The notes under the pieces are model-generated. The model was not told where the DNA came from and did not search any database. It saw only the letters and a list, made by a program, of their open reading frames with translations. This document shows positions 51,450 to 61,000 of a DNA stretch of 64,000 nucleotides, in pieces. The stretch is from UBA1672 sp050633285 (GTDB lineage: Bacteria > Pseudomonadota > Alphaproteobacteria > Micavibrionales > Micavibrionaceae). The stretch lies in assembly GCA_050633285.1 (NCBI GenBank), contig JBOEGG010000002.1, forward strand, positions 186,001-250,000, in the 5' to 3' direction. The position numbers and the translations under genes were made by a program. How positions within the stretch are numbered: position 1 is the first letter of the stretch; each line of letters opens with the position of its first letter.

Positions 51450-51947
51450 CTACATTATAGATTGTTTTTTATTCTGTCCGCCTAAGGCTGAACCGCCAAC
51501 ATTCTCAAGTAGCTTTGATACATCCATAATGACCAAAAGCTCATTATCTAGTTGATAAATACCTGTGGAAATGTCGCGCCATGCAGGGTCTAGCGTACTA
51601 GGGTTCTTTTCAAACAGATCGTGATCCAAGCTCAGAACATCACCAACACTATCTATGACAAGGCTGAACAGCTCGTCTTCATGTTCAACAACAACACTCA
51701 TACTCGTGGATGTATCATCAGAATTACGTGGTAAATTTAATTTCTTACGAACATTAATTGCGGTGACAATACGCCCCCTGAGATTTAATGAACCCGACAC
51801 TTCCGGTGGAGCAAGTGGTATTTTCGTGACTTTTTGTTCTCTAAGGACATCTTGCACCTGTAAAACTGGGATGCCAAAGCGCTGATCTGCAATAGAGACG
51901 GTTAAAAAGTCTTTATTTTTGCTGTTCATCGTATCATCTTGAGACAT
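51450..51947 (-). CDS. cheW: Chemotaxis adaptor protein CheW
   Basis: A 165-residue adaptor that couples receptors to CheA. The CheW fold begins at FLTVSIADQRFGIPVLQVQDV, with the typical SGSLNLRGRIVTAINVRKKL stretch and VDSVGDVLSL. The C-terminal 20 residues are a short polar tail. It follows cheA by 12 bases and is clearly cotranscribed with it. Confidence 0.93.
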   Translation of the reverse strand: MSQDDTMNSKNKDFLTVSIADQRFGIPVLQVQDVLREQKVTKIPLAPPEVSGSLNLRGRIVTAINVRKKLNLPRNSDDTSTSMSVVVEHEDELFSLVIDSVGDVLSLDHDLFEKNPSTLDPAWRDISTGIYQLDNELLVIMDVSKLLENVGGSALGGQNKKQSIM

Positions 51948-51959
51948 TGTGTATTCTCC

Positions 51960-54764
51960 TTAATTCAAGCTTAAAGCTTGAGAAATCGTCGACAGTAACG
52001 CATCTTTATCAAATTTTGCGACATAGTCGTTAAAGCCAACTTCTCTACCACGTTCAAAGTCTTGCGGTGTTGCATGAGATGATAGGGCAATCATTGGCGT
52101 TTCATGCCATTTGCTTTGCCCATCTTTAACATGCTGCGCAAATTCAAAACCACTCATATCAGGCATTTCGATATCACTGATAATAACGTCAAATGTAACG
52201 CCATCTTCGCACATTTTTAGCGCATCTGATGGCCCCTCTAATGTCGTAACTTCATATCCTGCAACGCTTAATAATGGTGTAAGCATATTGCGGAAGAACG
52301 GGCTGTCATCAACCAATAGAATGCGTTTCTTTTCCTGTTCTAGATTTGCTTCATCGCCATATGGCGTATCATCGTGATTCTTGAACCAGTTCTTGTCAAC
52401 GTTACTAAGGTAATGTGAAATATCAACGACATCAGTTGCCTGCCCGTTAATGATGGCACTACCAAGTAAGCCAGCCTGTCCGGAACCGAGTTTGACGTCT
52501 ATACGTTCTTCCATAATATCGACAATCTCATCAACAACAATACCGACAGACTGCTCTCTATCCGCGAAGACAAGGACGGGCTTGTCTTTTTCTTGCCCGA
52601 CTTGAACAGAGGAATTAAACGGAATAAGTGGCATAAGCGTATCACGGTATTGAACCATCATCTGGCCGCTTGAATACTCAATCCTAGATGTTTTGACATG
52701 TTCCAAACGCGCAACAAGCGAGAGCGGAACGGCTTTTGGTGTGCCATCGCCAACATTGAATAGGAGGAGGGATGTTTTCTTATTTGAATCGGCCTTATGT
52801 GTATTTTGAGCCTGATCTGCATCTTGGTCTGTTGTATCAAAATTACCGGTCGCATTGGCAATGCCGTTCGGATCCAAGATCATGATAACGGTACCATCGC
52901 CAAGGATCGTGTTCCCGGAAAATAAGCTTAGATCCTTTAGGATTTTTGAAACGGGTTTAACAACAATTTCTTCTGTGTCAAAGACCTTATCGACAATAAG
53001 GCCAAACTCACATCCGCCGACTTGTGCAACAACAATATACAGATTGTTATTCTCTGTTGCATCATTTGCACATTCGGTTTCTGGTGTTTCACGGCTACTG
53101 TCATCAGCAGCTACGGAGTCTTTGTTAGTGTCTACTGGCGGAATTATCTGCGATAATGGTTCTTCGTCAGAGAGCTCTAAAATATTGCTAAGAGAGACTA
53201 ATGGTAATAATCGATCACGTAACCTGAAAACAGGAGATCCTTTAATATACTCGATACGGTTGTCTCCGTGCTCTGAAATCATAACGAGTTCACGCACAGA
53301 AAGCTGAGGGATTGCGAAACGTTCTTCTGATGCCTCAACAATAAGTGCAGAGACAATTGCCAACGTAAGTGGGATTTTAATGATGAAGGTTGAACCTTTA
53401 CCTTCTACTGATTGCAATTCGATAGAACCACCAATTTTTTCGATATTCGTACGCACAACATCCATACCAACACCGCGTCCGGAAACTGCGGTTACTTGCT
53501 CCGCTGTAGAGAAACCGGCTTTGAAAATGAACTGGTGGACTTGTTGAGTTGACATTTCCGCCAATTCATCCGGGGTTGCAAGCCCGTTATTAATGATCTT
53601 GTCTTTAATTTTGTCTTCGGATAACCCTTTACCATCATCTGAAATTTTAATGATGATGTGTCCACCTTCGTGGAATGCATCTAATACAATCTTTCCGGTT
53701 TCCGGTTTTCCGGCCGCAAGACGATCTGCTGGTAATTCAACACCATGATCCCCTGAGTTACGAACCATATGTGTTAGTGGATCCTTGATCATTTCCAGAA
53801 CTTGACGGTCAAGTTCTGTGTCCTGACCATTCATTTCAAGGTCAATACGCTTTCCAAGTTCCAGGCTAAGGTCACGAATAATACGCGGTAGTTTGGACCA
53901 TGCATTACCAATTGGTTGCATACGCGTTTTCATCACGCCTTCTTGCAGATCAGAAACAACATGATTTAAGCGTTGTAACGGTGCGGCGAATTCAGAGTCG
54001 CTGTGTAACCGTAGGATTTGTAAAAGTTGGTTACGCGTAAGGACAAGCTCACTAACCATTGTCATTAGATTTTCAAGAACATCGACATTAACACGTAAAC
54101 TTTGTGTCGACGTTGCCTTTTTCGGAGCAGCAGTTTCTGCCGCAGCATTCGGTTTCTTTTCTGCTGGCGGAGGAGGTGGCGGAGGCGGCGCAGCTTCTTT
54201 CACTTCTTCTTTTTCGGCCTTTTCTTCTTCATTATCAGAAGCGTTCACAATGCCATCCATACCGGGGGCAGCAGCAAAAGCAGCTTCTAATTCGTCCATT
54301 GAAACTTCACCGGTGCGCAATTCCTCTTCTGCGGCAGGGGCTTCTTCAACAACGGGTGCCTCTTCTACAGCAGCAGGGGCAGAGCCATCGCTCTCAAAAA
54401 CAACATCAAGGCGCGCGATCAGGTCGCTATCATCACCTTCTGGCTCTGTGCTGGTTTCTTCAATGACACCAACAATGAATTTAATCTGATCAATGGATTC
54501 AAAAATGAGTGTCACATACTCTGGAATAACTTCTAAATCTTTGTCGCGGAAACGTCCCAACACATTCTCTGCATGGTGTGCAACGCGTTCCAAACGGGGG
54601 AGGCCAAGAAATCCACAAGTTCCTTTAATGGTATGCATCAAACGAAAGATCTTACCAATGAGATCGGCATCATTCGGATTTTGTTCAAGATTAACAATAT
54701 CAAGATCCAGCTCTTCCAAGCTTTCATTTGTTTCCGCAACAAACTCAACGATTAAATCATCCAT
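51960..54764 (-). CDS. cheA: Chemotaxis histidine kinase CheA with C-terminal receiver domain
   Basis: A 934-residue hybrid kinase. Order of parts: Hpt domain (H44 in FRLMHTIKGTCGFLG), an acidic Ala/Pro/Glu-rich linker with a run of prolines near 195, dimerisation domain (LRVNVDVLENLMTMVSELV), ATPase with HMVRNSGDHGVE, DDGKGL and GRGVGMDVV, a first CheW-like domain, a second CheW-like domain at about 660-785, and a receiver domain (LLVDDSPFFRNML, ISDIEMPDMSG) at about 810-934. Hpt signal passes to CheY and CheB. The fused receiver may act as phosphate sink or self-control element. No P2 domain was recognised. Confidence 0.94.
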   Translation of the reverse strand: MDDLIVEFVAETNESLEELDLDIVNLEQNPNDADLIGKIFRLMHTIKGTCGFLGLPRLERVAHHAENVLGRFRDKDLEVIPEYVTLIFESIDQIKFIVGVIEETSTEPEGDDSDLIARLDVVFESDGSAPAAVEEAPVVEEAPAAEEELRTGEVSMDELEAAFAAAPGMDGIVNASDNEEEKAEKEEVKEAAPPPPPPPPAEKKPNAAAETAAPKKATSTQSLRVNVDVLENLMTMVSELVLTRNQLLQILRLHSDSEFAAPLQRLNHVVSDLQEGVMKTRMQPIGNAWSKLPRIIRDLSLELGKRIDLEMNGQDTELDRQVLEMIKDPLTHMVRNSGDHGVELPADRLAAGKPETGKIVLDAFHEGGHIIIKISDDGKGLSEDKIKDKIINNGLATPDELAEMSTQQVHQFIFKAGFSTAEQVTAVSGRGVGMDVVRTNIEKIGGSIELQSVEGKGSTFIIKIPLTLAIVSALIVEASEERFAIPQLSVRELVMISEHGDNRIEYIKGSPVFRLRDRLLPLVSLSNILELSDEEPLSQIIPPVDTNKDSVAADDSSRETPETECANDATENNNLYIVVAQVGGCEFGLIVDKVFDTEEIVVKPVSKILKDLSLFSGNTILGDGTVIMILDPNGIANATGNFDTTDQDADQAQNTHKADSNKKTSLLLFNVGDGTPKAVPLSLVARLEHVKTSRIEYSSGQMMVQYRDTLMPLIPFNSSVQVGQEKDKPVLVFADREQSVGIVVDEIVDIMEERIDVKLGSGQAGLLGSAIINGQATDVVDISHYLSNVDKNWFKNHDDTPYGDEANLEQEKKRILLVDDSPFFRNMLTPLLSVAGYEVTTLEGPSDALKMCEDGVTFDVIISDIEMPDMSGFEFAQHVKDGQSKWHETPMIALSSHATPQDFERGREVGFNDYVAKFDKDALLSTISQALSLN

Positions 54765-54941
54765 GATTTTTCCCTCTTTAACACATTAGTCGCAAGTAAG
54801 TGCAACTAATCCCTTATGCTCAAGTGTACCTAACACCTTGCCTTAAAAAAATTAAGGATCTGTTAGGAAATACAATTTTTACGCAGAAGCAAAATACGCA
54901 GAAGAAAACAAAGGATGCGGACAAACCGCATATTTCATATA

Positions 54942-55586
54942 TTAGAATACATTAGACGATTTTATTCTCAAGGAAATAAAATCATTTTCTTGTGTATTTG
55001 GTGTAATTTCAAAGTTATAACGGCGCGCACTGAGGCCAGTTACATAAGGGTGTATGAGTTTTGGATCAAGGTTATTTAAAGGCAAAGTTGTGTTTAATGC
55101 CTCGGAATAACCATCTCTAAAGCGGGCATTCTCACCCTTTCCGCTGATAATCATTGCATTATCATTATCGGATTCAACTTGTATTACACCACCTTTTGGC
55201 AAAGCCTCACTAATAAGGATAAGACAGCACATGAAAATTTTAGGCAGACCATCGCATGAAGAAATTCCAAGATCGGCGTGTGGATCCCAGTCTTGTGATA
55301 AACGTTGTTCACCTTTAAGGTAGTCCTCAAAAATGGCGTGAACTTCTTCGTGCTTAATGCTGGAATCAGCTCCCCCCAAGCCATATGCCATACGCAACAT
55401 GCGCAATTTTGCATTTGCCTGACTTGCACTAAAACTGATTAAGTCTGTTACTTCATCTCCTGAGTCCGCACCTAACTCTTCCATAATTTCCAAACCGTTT
55501 GAAACTGCGCCGATCGGACTGATTAGGTCGTGGCAGATTTTTGATGCTAAAAGCTCAAGGATTTGAACGCTGGAAGTGTCTGTCAT
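54942..55586 (-). CDS. chpT: ChpT-type histidine phosphotransferase next to the chemotaxis operon
   Basis: A 214-residue protein with a DHp-like first part: LELLASKICHDLISPIGAVSNG, with the phospho-accepting type H19, and a degenerate ATPase-like second part without nucleotide-binding motifs. In Caulobacter, ChpT passes phosphate from CckA to CtrA and CpdR, which control the cell cycle. Its location upstream of cheA by 177 bases on the same strand raises the question whether it also serves chemotaxis signalling. No CckA or CtrA gene is in the window. Confidence 0.8.
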   Translation of the reverse strand: MTDTSSVQILELLASKICHDLISPIGAVSNGLEIMEELGADSGDEVTDLISFSASQANAKLRMLRMAYGLGGADSSIKHEEVHAIFEDYLKGEQRLSQDWDPHADLGISSCDGLPKIFMCCLILISEALPKGGVIQVESDNDNAMIISGKGENARFRDGYSEALNTTLPLNNLDPKLIHPYVTGLSARRYNFEITPNTQENDFISLRIKSSNVF

Positions 55587-55645
55587 ACTTTACATACCTT
55601 AGTAGATTTTACAGTTTGCCTTTGGTGGAAATGAACAGGCGTAGA

Positions 55646-57040
55646 TTAGAAGTTCAGAGTATACCCTAATTTCTGCACTTCTGCACCTGCCATATTTTTC
55701 AATCGCTCAAGCCCTTCTGCGCTGCTTGCTTCGGCGCGTGCAACTAGAACATTTTGTGTGTTGGAGGGGCGTAAAAGCCACCAGCCATCAGGTGTTGAAA
55801 CACGAACGCCATCAATATCATCAATATCAACATTGTCGTTTGCTTGTGTGTTTAAGCTTTCGAAAATACGTGGGACAAGGTCAAATTTTTCTGTTTCATC
55901 AACTTCAAAACGAACTTCCGGTGTATTAAATAAAACGGGCAAGTGACTGGTTAGGCTTGATAATCCTCCGTTACTCTTCGAAAGTTCGTTAAGCAAGCGA
56001 ACAGAGCAATAGAGCGCATCATCAAATCCATAATACTTATCGGCAAAAAAGATGTGGCCACTTAACTCTCCTGCAAGGGGAGCTTGTAATTCACGCATTT
56101 TATCTTTGATAAGGGAATGTCCTGTTTTCCACATAACCGGCTTACCACCTAAGTTTTCAATCTCGTCAAACATCACTTGAGAACATTTAACATCACCAAT
56201 AATTGCTGCTCCGGGGGTGTTCTTGATTACTTCGCGGGCATAAATTGTCATCAGGATATCACAACGCAAAACAGTGCCGTTCTCATCGACAACACCAATG
56301 CGGTCGCCATCTCCGTCAAAGGCGATCCCAAGATCACATTTCTCTTTCGCGACCAATGCTTGTAAGTCTACAAGGTTCTCATCAACCGTCGGATCGGGGT
56401 GATGGTTCGGGAATGTGCCATCAATATCATCGAACAATAAATGGTGTGTTCCGGGCATTCTTTCGGTCAGCATATTCAAAATTTCACCGGCTGCACCATT
56501 ACCCGCATCCCATGCTATGCTGAGGTCTCTGGATAAGTCCAAATCCTGCATTAAACGATCAACATATTGCTCTTTAATATCAAGTGTATCAACAACTCCA
56601 TTACCTTCTGATAAATCACCAATCGCAGAGATACATCCGATTTTCTGAATAGTTTCACCAAAAATAGGGTACTTGTTCATGGTCATCTTAAACCCGTTAT
56701 AGTCAGACGGGTTATGAGAACCGGTAATCATAATACCTGCATCAGCATTAAGGTGCTTAACAGAGAAATAAAGCATAGGAGTAGGGCCAAGTCCTACATT
56801 TGTAACGTTAACACCACCCTCGCTTAATCCTTTAACCAGTTGGTCTGATAAAGCAGTAGAACTCAAACGACCATCATATCCAACGCATACACGATGGCTG
56901 TCTTGATCTTCCAATTCTTTTCGCACAAATGTTGCAAATGCACGTCCTAATGCATAGGCATCTTCTTCTGCAAGGTTCTTACCAATCTGTCCGCGAATAT
57001 CATATTCACGTAAAATTGTTGGGGCAAAGCTATAGCTCAT
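55646..57040 (-). CDS. Phosphomannomutase/phosphoglucomutase
   Basis: A 464-residue enzyme of the alpha-D-phosphohexomutase superfamily (AlgC/ManB-like). The phosphoserine loop has S108 in IMITGSHNPSDYNG, the metal loop is AFDGDGDRIGVVD, and the substrate-specificity loop is LAGELSGHIFF. RPSNTQNVLVARAEA forms the phosphate-binding end. It interconverts mannose- or glucose-6-phosphate and the 1-phosphates, feeding sugar nucleotides for surface polysaccharide. The galU gene follows after 19 bases in the same direction, so the two would form a UDP-glucose supply unit. Confidence 0.92.
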   Translation of the reverse strand: MSYSFAPTILREYDIRGQIGKNLAEEDAYALGRAFATFVRKELEDQDSHRVCVGYDGRLSSTALSDQLVKGLSEGGVNVTNVGLGPTPMLYFSVKHLNADAGIMITGSHNPSDYNGFKMTMNKYPIFGETIQKIGCISAIGDLSEGNGVVDTLDIKEQYVDRLMQDLDLSRDLSIAWDAGNGAAGEILNMLTERMPGTHHLLFDDIDGTFPNHHPDPTVDENLVDLQALVAKEKCDLGIAFDGDGDRIGVVDENGTVLRCDILMTIYAREVIKNTPGAAIIGDVKCSQVMFDEIENLGGKPVMWKTGHSLIKDKMRELQAPLAGELSGHIFFADKYYGFDDALYCSVRLLNELSKSNGGLSSLTSHLPVLFNTPEVRFEVDETEKFDLVPRIFESLNTQANDNVDIDDIDGVRVSTPDGWWLLRPSNTQNVLVARAEASSAEGLERLKNMAGAEVQKLGYTLNF

Positions 57041-57059
57041 AATATCACCTGAAATGTGT

Positions 57060-57941
57060 TTATTTGTAATTCTTCATAATTTCTTCTACGCCTGCACCGA
57101 TTTCCGGATCTTTCAGGCCATAAGCAAGGTTTGCCGCAATAAAGCCAAGGCGACTACCACAGTCAAAATGATCTCCTTCAAAGCGCAGGCCATGGAATGC
57201 CTGCTTACCAAGCAATTTCGCCATAGCGTCCGTTAATTGAATTTCATTGCCTGCGCCTTTTTCGAATGCAGAAAGGTAATCAAAAACTTCAGGCTGTAAG
57301 ATATAGCGCCCGATAATAGAAAGGGTCGACGGCGCATCTTCCGGATCTGGCTTTTCAACCAAACCTTTGATGGAAACAGTGTCGCCATTATCCTTATCAA
57401 TATCCAAAATACCGTATTTTGATGTTTCTTGACGTGGAACATCTTTAACGGCAACAACGTTTCCGCCATGTTCGTTATACGCGCTTATCATTTGTGCAAG
57501 GCAGCCTGTTTCATAATTTACAATGTCATCAGGAAGTAGAATAGCAAATGGCTCATCACCGATAAGTTTGGATGCACACCATATCGCATGTCCAAGGCCA
57601 AGTGGTTTTGGCTGACGTGTCAGGAAGAGTTTACCTGCCGGCATTTCTGAATCACGTACTTTTTTAATCATCGCGTCTTTACCGCGCGCTTCTAAAGTAG
57701 CCTCTAATTCTGGTTGATAATCAAAATGCTCTTCCAACATATTTTTATGGCGACCGGTAACAAAGATAAACTCCTCAATACCCGCTTCACGCGCTTCTTC
57801 GAATACATGTTGAATAAGTGGTCTATCATTGATAGGAAGCATTTCCTTCGGCATTGCTTTAGTCGCGGGAAGGAAACGTGTTCCAAGACCGGCAACAGGA
57901 AAGACTGCTTTTCGAACTGGTTTGTGAGTATGCGCGCTCAT
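57060..57941 (-). CDS. galU: UTP-glucose-1-phosphate uridylyltransferase
   Basis: About 293 residues. Nucleotide-binding motif AGLGTRFLPATKAMPKEMLPI, then EFIFVTGRHKNMLEEHFD, LPDDIVNYETGCLAQM and the C-terminal KLLGKQAFHGLRFEGDHFDCG. It makes UDP-glucose from UTP and glucose-1-phosphate. In-frame ATGs at 57971 and 57956 (and 58007) give longer forms; 57941 has GGGTA ahead and starts nearest to the family fold, but the choice is uncertain. It lies downstream of a short membrane gene and is followed on the same strand by the phosphoglucomutase gene's neighbours in the chemotaxis direction. Confidence 0.9.
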   Translation of the reverse strand: MSAHTHKPVRKAVFPVAGLGTRFLPATKAMPKEMLPINDRPLIQHVFEEAREAGIEEFIFVTGRHKNMLEEHFDYQPELEATLEARGKDAMIKKVRDSEMPAGKLFLTRQPKPLGLGHAIWCASKLIGDEPFAILLPDDIVNYETGCLAQMISAYNEHGGNVVAVKDVPRQETSKYGILDIDKDNGDTVSIKGLVEKPDPEDAPSTLSIIGRYILQPEVFDYLSAFEKGAGNEIQLTDAMAKLLGKQAFHGLRFEGDHFDCGSRLGFIAANLAYGLKDPEIGAGVEEIMKNYK

Positions 57942-58024
57942 GTTATGTGTACCCATATTAATTGTTTTCATTATGATTTGAATGACATGTTTTGTGTCAT
58001 GATGCAAGGACGTAGAATGGAGAA

Positions 58025-58306
58025 TTATTCCGCATCATCATCTTCAGGTGGTTGAGATGAATCAGGGGATGGAGGTTTCTTTCTACCTTTGATGTATGAC
58101 AGAATAAAAGGGAAGCAGAGCAAAAAAAGTCCCAAAGAAATAATAATGCGCCCTGTCATTGCAAAAAACAACAATACAACACCAAACACAAGTGCTAGCG
58201 CAATAAAGATAAAACCTCGTACATCTGCAACGCTTGCTTTTACCATGAAGATATAAAACGCATAAGCCGCCGCAATAAGACCAAATATTAAAATTAAATA
58301 GGGCAT
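58025..58306 (-). CDS. Small membrane protein resembling the N-terminal part of alphaproteobacterial J-domain membrane proteins
   Basis: A 93-residue protein with three hydrophobic segments (about 2-22, 30-48, 52-70) and a polar tail (KGRKKPPSPDSSQPPEDDDAE). The pattern around LVFGVVLLFFAMTGRIIISLG recalls the membrane region of DnaJ-like proteins found near mipZ in alphaproteobacteria, but no J domain (HPD motif) follows. Either it is an independent short protein or a shortened relative. It follows mipZ by 13 bases and is probably cotranscribed with it. Confidence 0.6.
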   Translation of the reverse strand: MPYLILIFGLIAAAYAFYIFMVKASVADVRGFIFIALALVFGVVLLFFAMTGRIIISLGLFLLCFPFILSYIKGRKKPPSPDSSQPPEDDDAE

Positions 58307-58319
58307 TAGATAAATCCTT

Positions 58320-59165
58320 TTATGCAGATGCGGATTTTTTGTTTTGTGGTTTGATCTGCCCTTTAATATGCTCCGGTCCGATAGTCATAATCAGATTACG
58401 GACTTCTTGGCGAGCGGACACTTGTGAAAGGGTTAGTTTCTCTTCCTCTTCTTTTAGGTCAAGCAGAGTAAGCCCCTTTAAAAATAGTTCTTTAAACACA
58501 ACACGTTCCCCAAATCCCGGGGCAAGACGGAAATTCGCACGTTTGGAAATTTCATCTAATAGGCGTGCAATAACCTTATTATTATTTGTGTTCAGAGGTG
58601 TAATGCGATTGCGTACAACAATCCAGTCGATCGTACTACCATCGCGTTCTTCTTTTTGTTGGCGTTGCTCATTTACCATTTTTGAATAAATAGATGGCCC
58701 CATCACTTCATAATTCTTCATATCAATATCGGCCAAAAGGTCGAGATCAATGAAGCTGTCATTCATCGGTGTAATAAGCGTATCGGCATAGCTATGTGCC
58801 AAACGGCTTAGGAACGAATCCGTTCCCGGTGTATCAATGATGATAAAATCACTTACACGGCTTAATTCGTCCAGAGCCATGGTCAAAAAGGCTTCTTCTT
58901 GAAATTTCTGATCTGTAACTGTATCTGCGATACTGCGTTCAATGGCCATATGGGCAGGGCTTGGCAAATGCTCATTATTGCGTGTGATATACTGAAACCG
59001 TTTTTTGAGATAGCGGGTGAGCGTTCCCTGACGTGCATCCAAATCAATTGTACCGATACGGTATCCCAAACGAAGTAGGGCAATTGCCGTATGCATTGCC
59101 GTCGTGGACTTTCCTGACCCACCTTTTTCATTGCCGAAAACGATAATATGCGCTGTATTTTTCAT
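58320..59165 (-). CDS. mipZ: MipZ-type division-plane ATPase
   Basis: A 281-residue ParA-superfamily ATPase. The deviant Walker A is KGGSGKST at residues 14-21, followed by the IGTIDLDARQGTLTRYL motif and Walker B FIIIDTPGTDSFLSR. In Caulobacter, MipZ forms a gradient from the poles with ParB and blocks FtsZ assembly there, thus placing the division site. Length is typical. It starts divergently from the aminopeptidase gene, with 60 bases between the starts. Its presence is a good alphaproteobacterial marker. Confidence 0.9.
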   Translation of the reverse strand: MKNTAHIIVFGNEKGGSGKSTTAMHTAIALLRLGYRIGTIDLDARQGTLTRYLKKRFQYITRNNEHLPSPAHMAIERSIADTVTDQKFQEEAFLTMALDELSRVSDFIIIDTPGTDSFLSRLAHSYADTLITPMNDSFIDLDLLADIDMKNYEVMGPSIYSKMVNEQRQQKEERDGSTIDWIVVRNRITPLNTNNNKVIARLLDEISKRANFRLAPGFGERVVFKELFLKGLTLLDLKEEEEKLTLSQVSARQEVRNLIMTIGPEHIKGQIKPQNKKSASA

Positions 59166-59225
59166 GCTGATACACTTATTCTTCTTAAATTAAAGATATT
59201 GTTTAAAGAATGATAGAGAAACAAC

Positions 59226-60998
59226 ATGCCAGAAAACCATACCCTATATCAAGAAAGACTGACATCTTTCAGAAAAGAAATAAAAAAATCAGGATTGGAT
59301 GGTTTTATTATTCCACGTACCGATGAGTTTCAAGGTGAGTTCTTAAGCCCATATGCAGAGCGTCTGGAATGGCTCAGTGGCTTTACCGGAAGCGCAGGGA
59401 TAGCCATTGTTACGCAAGAAAAGGCCGTAGTGATGAGTGATGGGCGCTACACAATACAGCTCGCGCAGCAAGTACCAACGCCTCTGTATCACCTTGGTAA
59501 TAGCGTTGATACGTCTGTAGGTAACTGGATCATAGAAAATGTGAGCGGGGCATGCAAAATAGGATATGATCTATGGCTTCATACTCCCGGACAGGTGCAA
59601 AAAATAGAAGAAGCCCTCGCTGATACAGGAATAGAGTTAGTTCCATATGATGGTCATCCGATTGACATGGTATGGAATGACCAGCCCCCGCGTCCTGCAA
59701 ACGCTATATCCATATTTCCAAACGAGGTCGCAGGAAAGACTTCGCAAGAAAAACGCAAGGCTCTTGGCGCACAAATACAAGATGCAGATTGTCAGGCATG
59801 TTTGATTACCGTGGGCGATTCAATTTGTTGGCTGCTTAATATTCGGGGGGCAGATATTGATTACTCACCCCTGTGTTTATCTTACGCACTACTTTATAAG
59901 GACGGGCGTGTTGATTGGTTTGTTGATAGTCGCTCAATCTCCGATTCTGTAAGAAGACATGTCGGGGCAGGGGTGAATATATGTGAGCTTGAGACAATTG
60001 AAAAATCTATCGCAGGGTTAAAAGGGTGTCTGGCAATAGACAATAATACTACTCCGGTATGGTTCACACATGTCGCGCAAAAACATAACGTAAATACACT
60101 GGGCTATGATGATCCATGTGTTGCACCAAAGGCACAAAAAACACAAACAGAGCAACAGGCGATCAAAAATGCGCATATAGAAGACGGTATCGCCGTGGTT
60201 AAATTCCTTCACTGGTTAGAGACATCTGCAAACATTATTGATATGAGCGAACTCAGCGCAGAAAGAAAATTAGAAGAGTTTAGGCAAGAAAGTGAGAATT
60301 ATATCGCGCCAAGCTTCCCAACAATTGCCGGCTTTGCGGAAAATGGCGCAATCGTTCATTACCGGGCAACGACGCAAACAGATAAGAAGATAAGCGGTAA
60401 TTCCTTATTATTAGTCGATAGCGGTGGGCAGTATCGCTGGGGTACAACTGATATCACGCGCACGATTGCAATTGGTAAACCGACGCAGGAAATGCGTGAA
60501 AATTATACACGTGTGTTAAAGGGGCATATTGCTGTCGCAGATGCATGTTTCTCAGAAGATACACGCGGTAAAGATATTGATGCATTAGCGCGAGCACCAT
60601 TACATGATGTTGGTTTGGATTATGCACATGGTACCGGACATGGGGTAGGGTGTAATCTTTGTGTCCATGAGGCCGCCACGAGTATATCACCAAGGAGTGA
60701 GGCTACATTCCAAGAGGGAATGCTCATTTCAAATGAACCAGGGTATTATGAGGCGGGTGAGTACGGAATCCGCATAGAAAACCTTGTGCTCACGCAACGT
60801 GTAGAAGAGGGCTTTGTTTTTGAGACCGTAACACTCGCACCGTTTGATCCACGCCTTATCTGTGAGGATATGTTGAATGAAGGTGAACGCGCATGGCTTA
60901 AGTCATATGCCGTTCTTATCTATGAGGCTTTATCAAGTAGTTTGGATCAGGAACGGCAAGAATGGTTGCGCCAATATACGGTTGATATATTTAGATAA
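59226..60998 (+). CDS. pepP: X-Pro aminopeptidase (M24B family)
   Basis: A 590-residue, three-domain enzyme like eukaryotic and alphaproteobacterial aminopeptidase P. Two creatinase-type domains come first (PRTDEFQGEFLSPYAERLEWL, GFTGSAGIA), followed by the M24 peptidase. Metal ligands are seen in VDSGGQYRWGTTDITRTI (two Asp), GTGHGVGC (His), ISNEPGYYEAGEYGIRIEN (two Glu). It removes an N-terminal residue preceding proline. It has no signal peptide, so it is cytoplasmic. It lies head to tail against the secreted-protein gene at 61001 with only two bases between the stop codons. Confidence 0.93.
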   Translation: MPENHTLYQERLTSFRKEIKKSGLDGFIIPRTDEFQGEFLSPYAERLEWLSGFTGSAGIAIVTQEKAVVMSDGRYTIQLAQQVPTPLYHLGNSVDTSVGNWIIENVSGACKIGYDLWLHTPGQVQKIEEALADTGIELVPYDGHPIDMVWNDQPPRPANAISIFPNEVAGKTSQEKRKALGAQIQDADCQACLITVGDSICWLLNIRGADIDYSPLCLSYALLYKDGRVDWFVDSRSISDSVRRHVGAGVNICELETIEKSIAGLKGCLAIDNNTTPVWFTHVAQKHNVNTLGYDDPCVAPKAQKTQTEQQAIKNAHIEDGIAVVKFLHWLETSANIIDMSELSAERKLEEFRQESENYIAPSFPTIAGFAENGAIVHYRATTQTDKKISGNSLLLVDSGGQYRWGTTDITRTIAIGKPTQEMRENYTRVLKGHIAVADACFSEDTRGKDIDALARAPLHDVGLDYAHGTGHGVGCNLCVHEAATSISPRSEATFQEGMLISNEPGYYEAGEYGIRIENLVLTQRVEEGFVFETVTLAPFDPRLICEDMLNEGERAWLKSYAVLIYEALSSSLDQERQEWLRQYTVDIFR

Positions 60999-61000
60999 CT

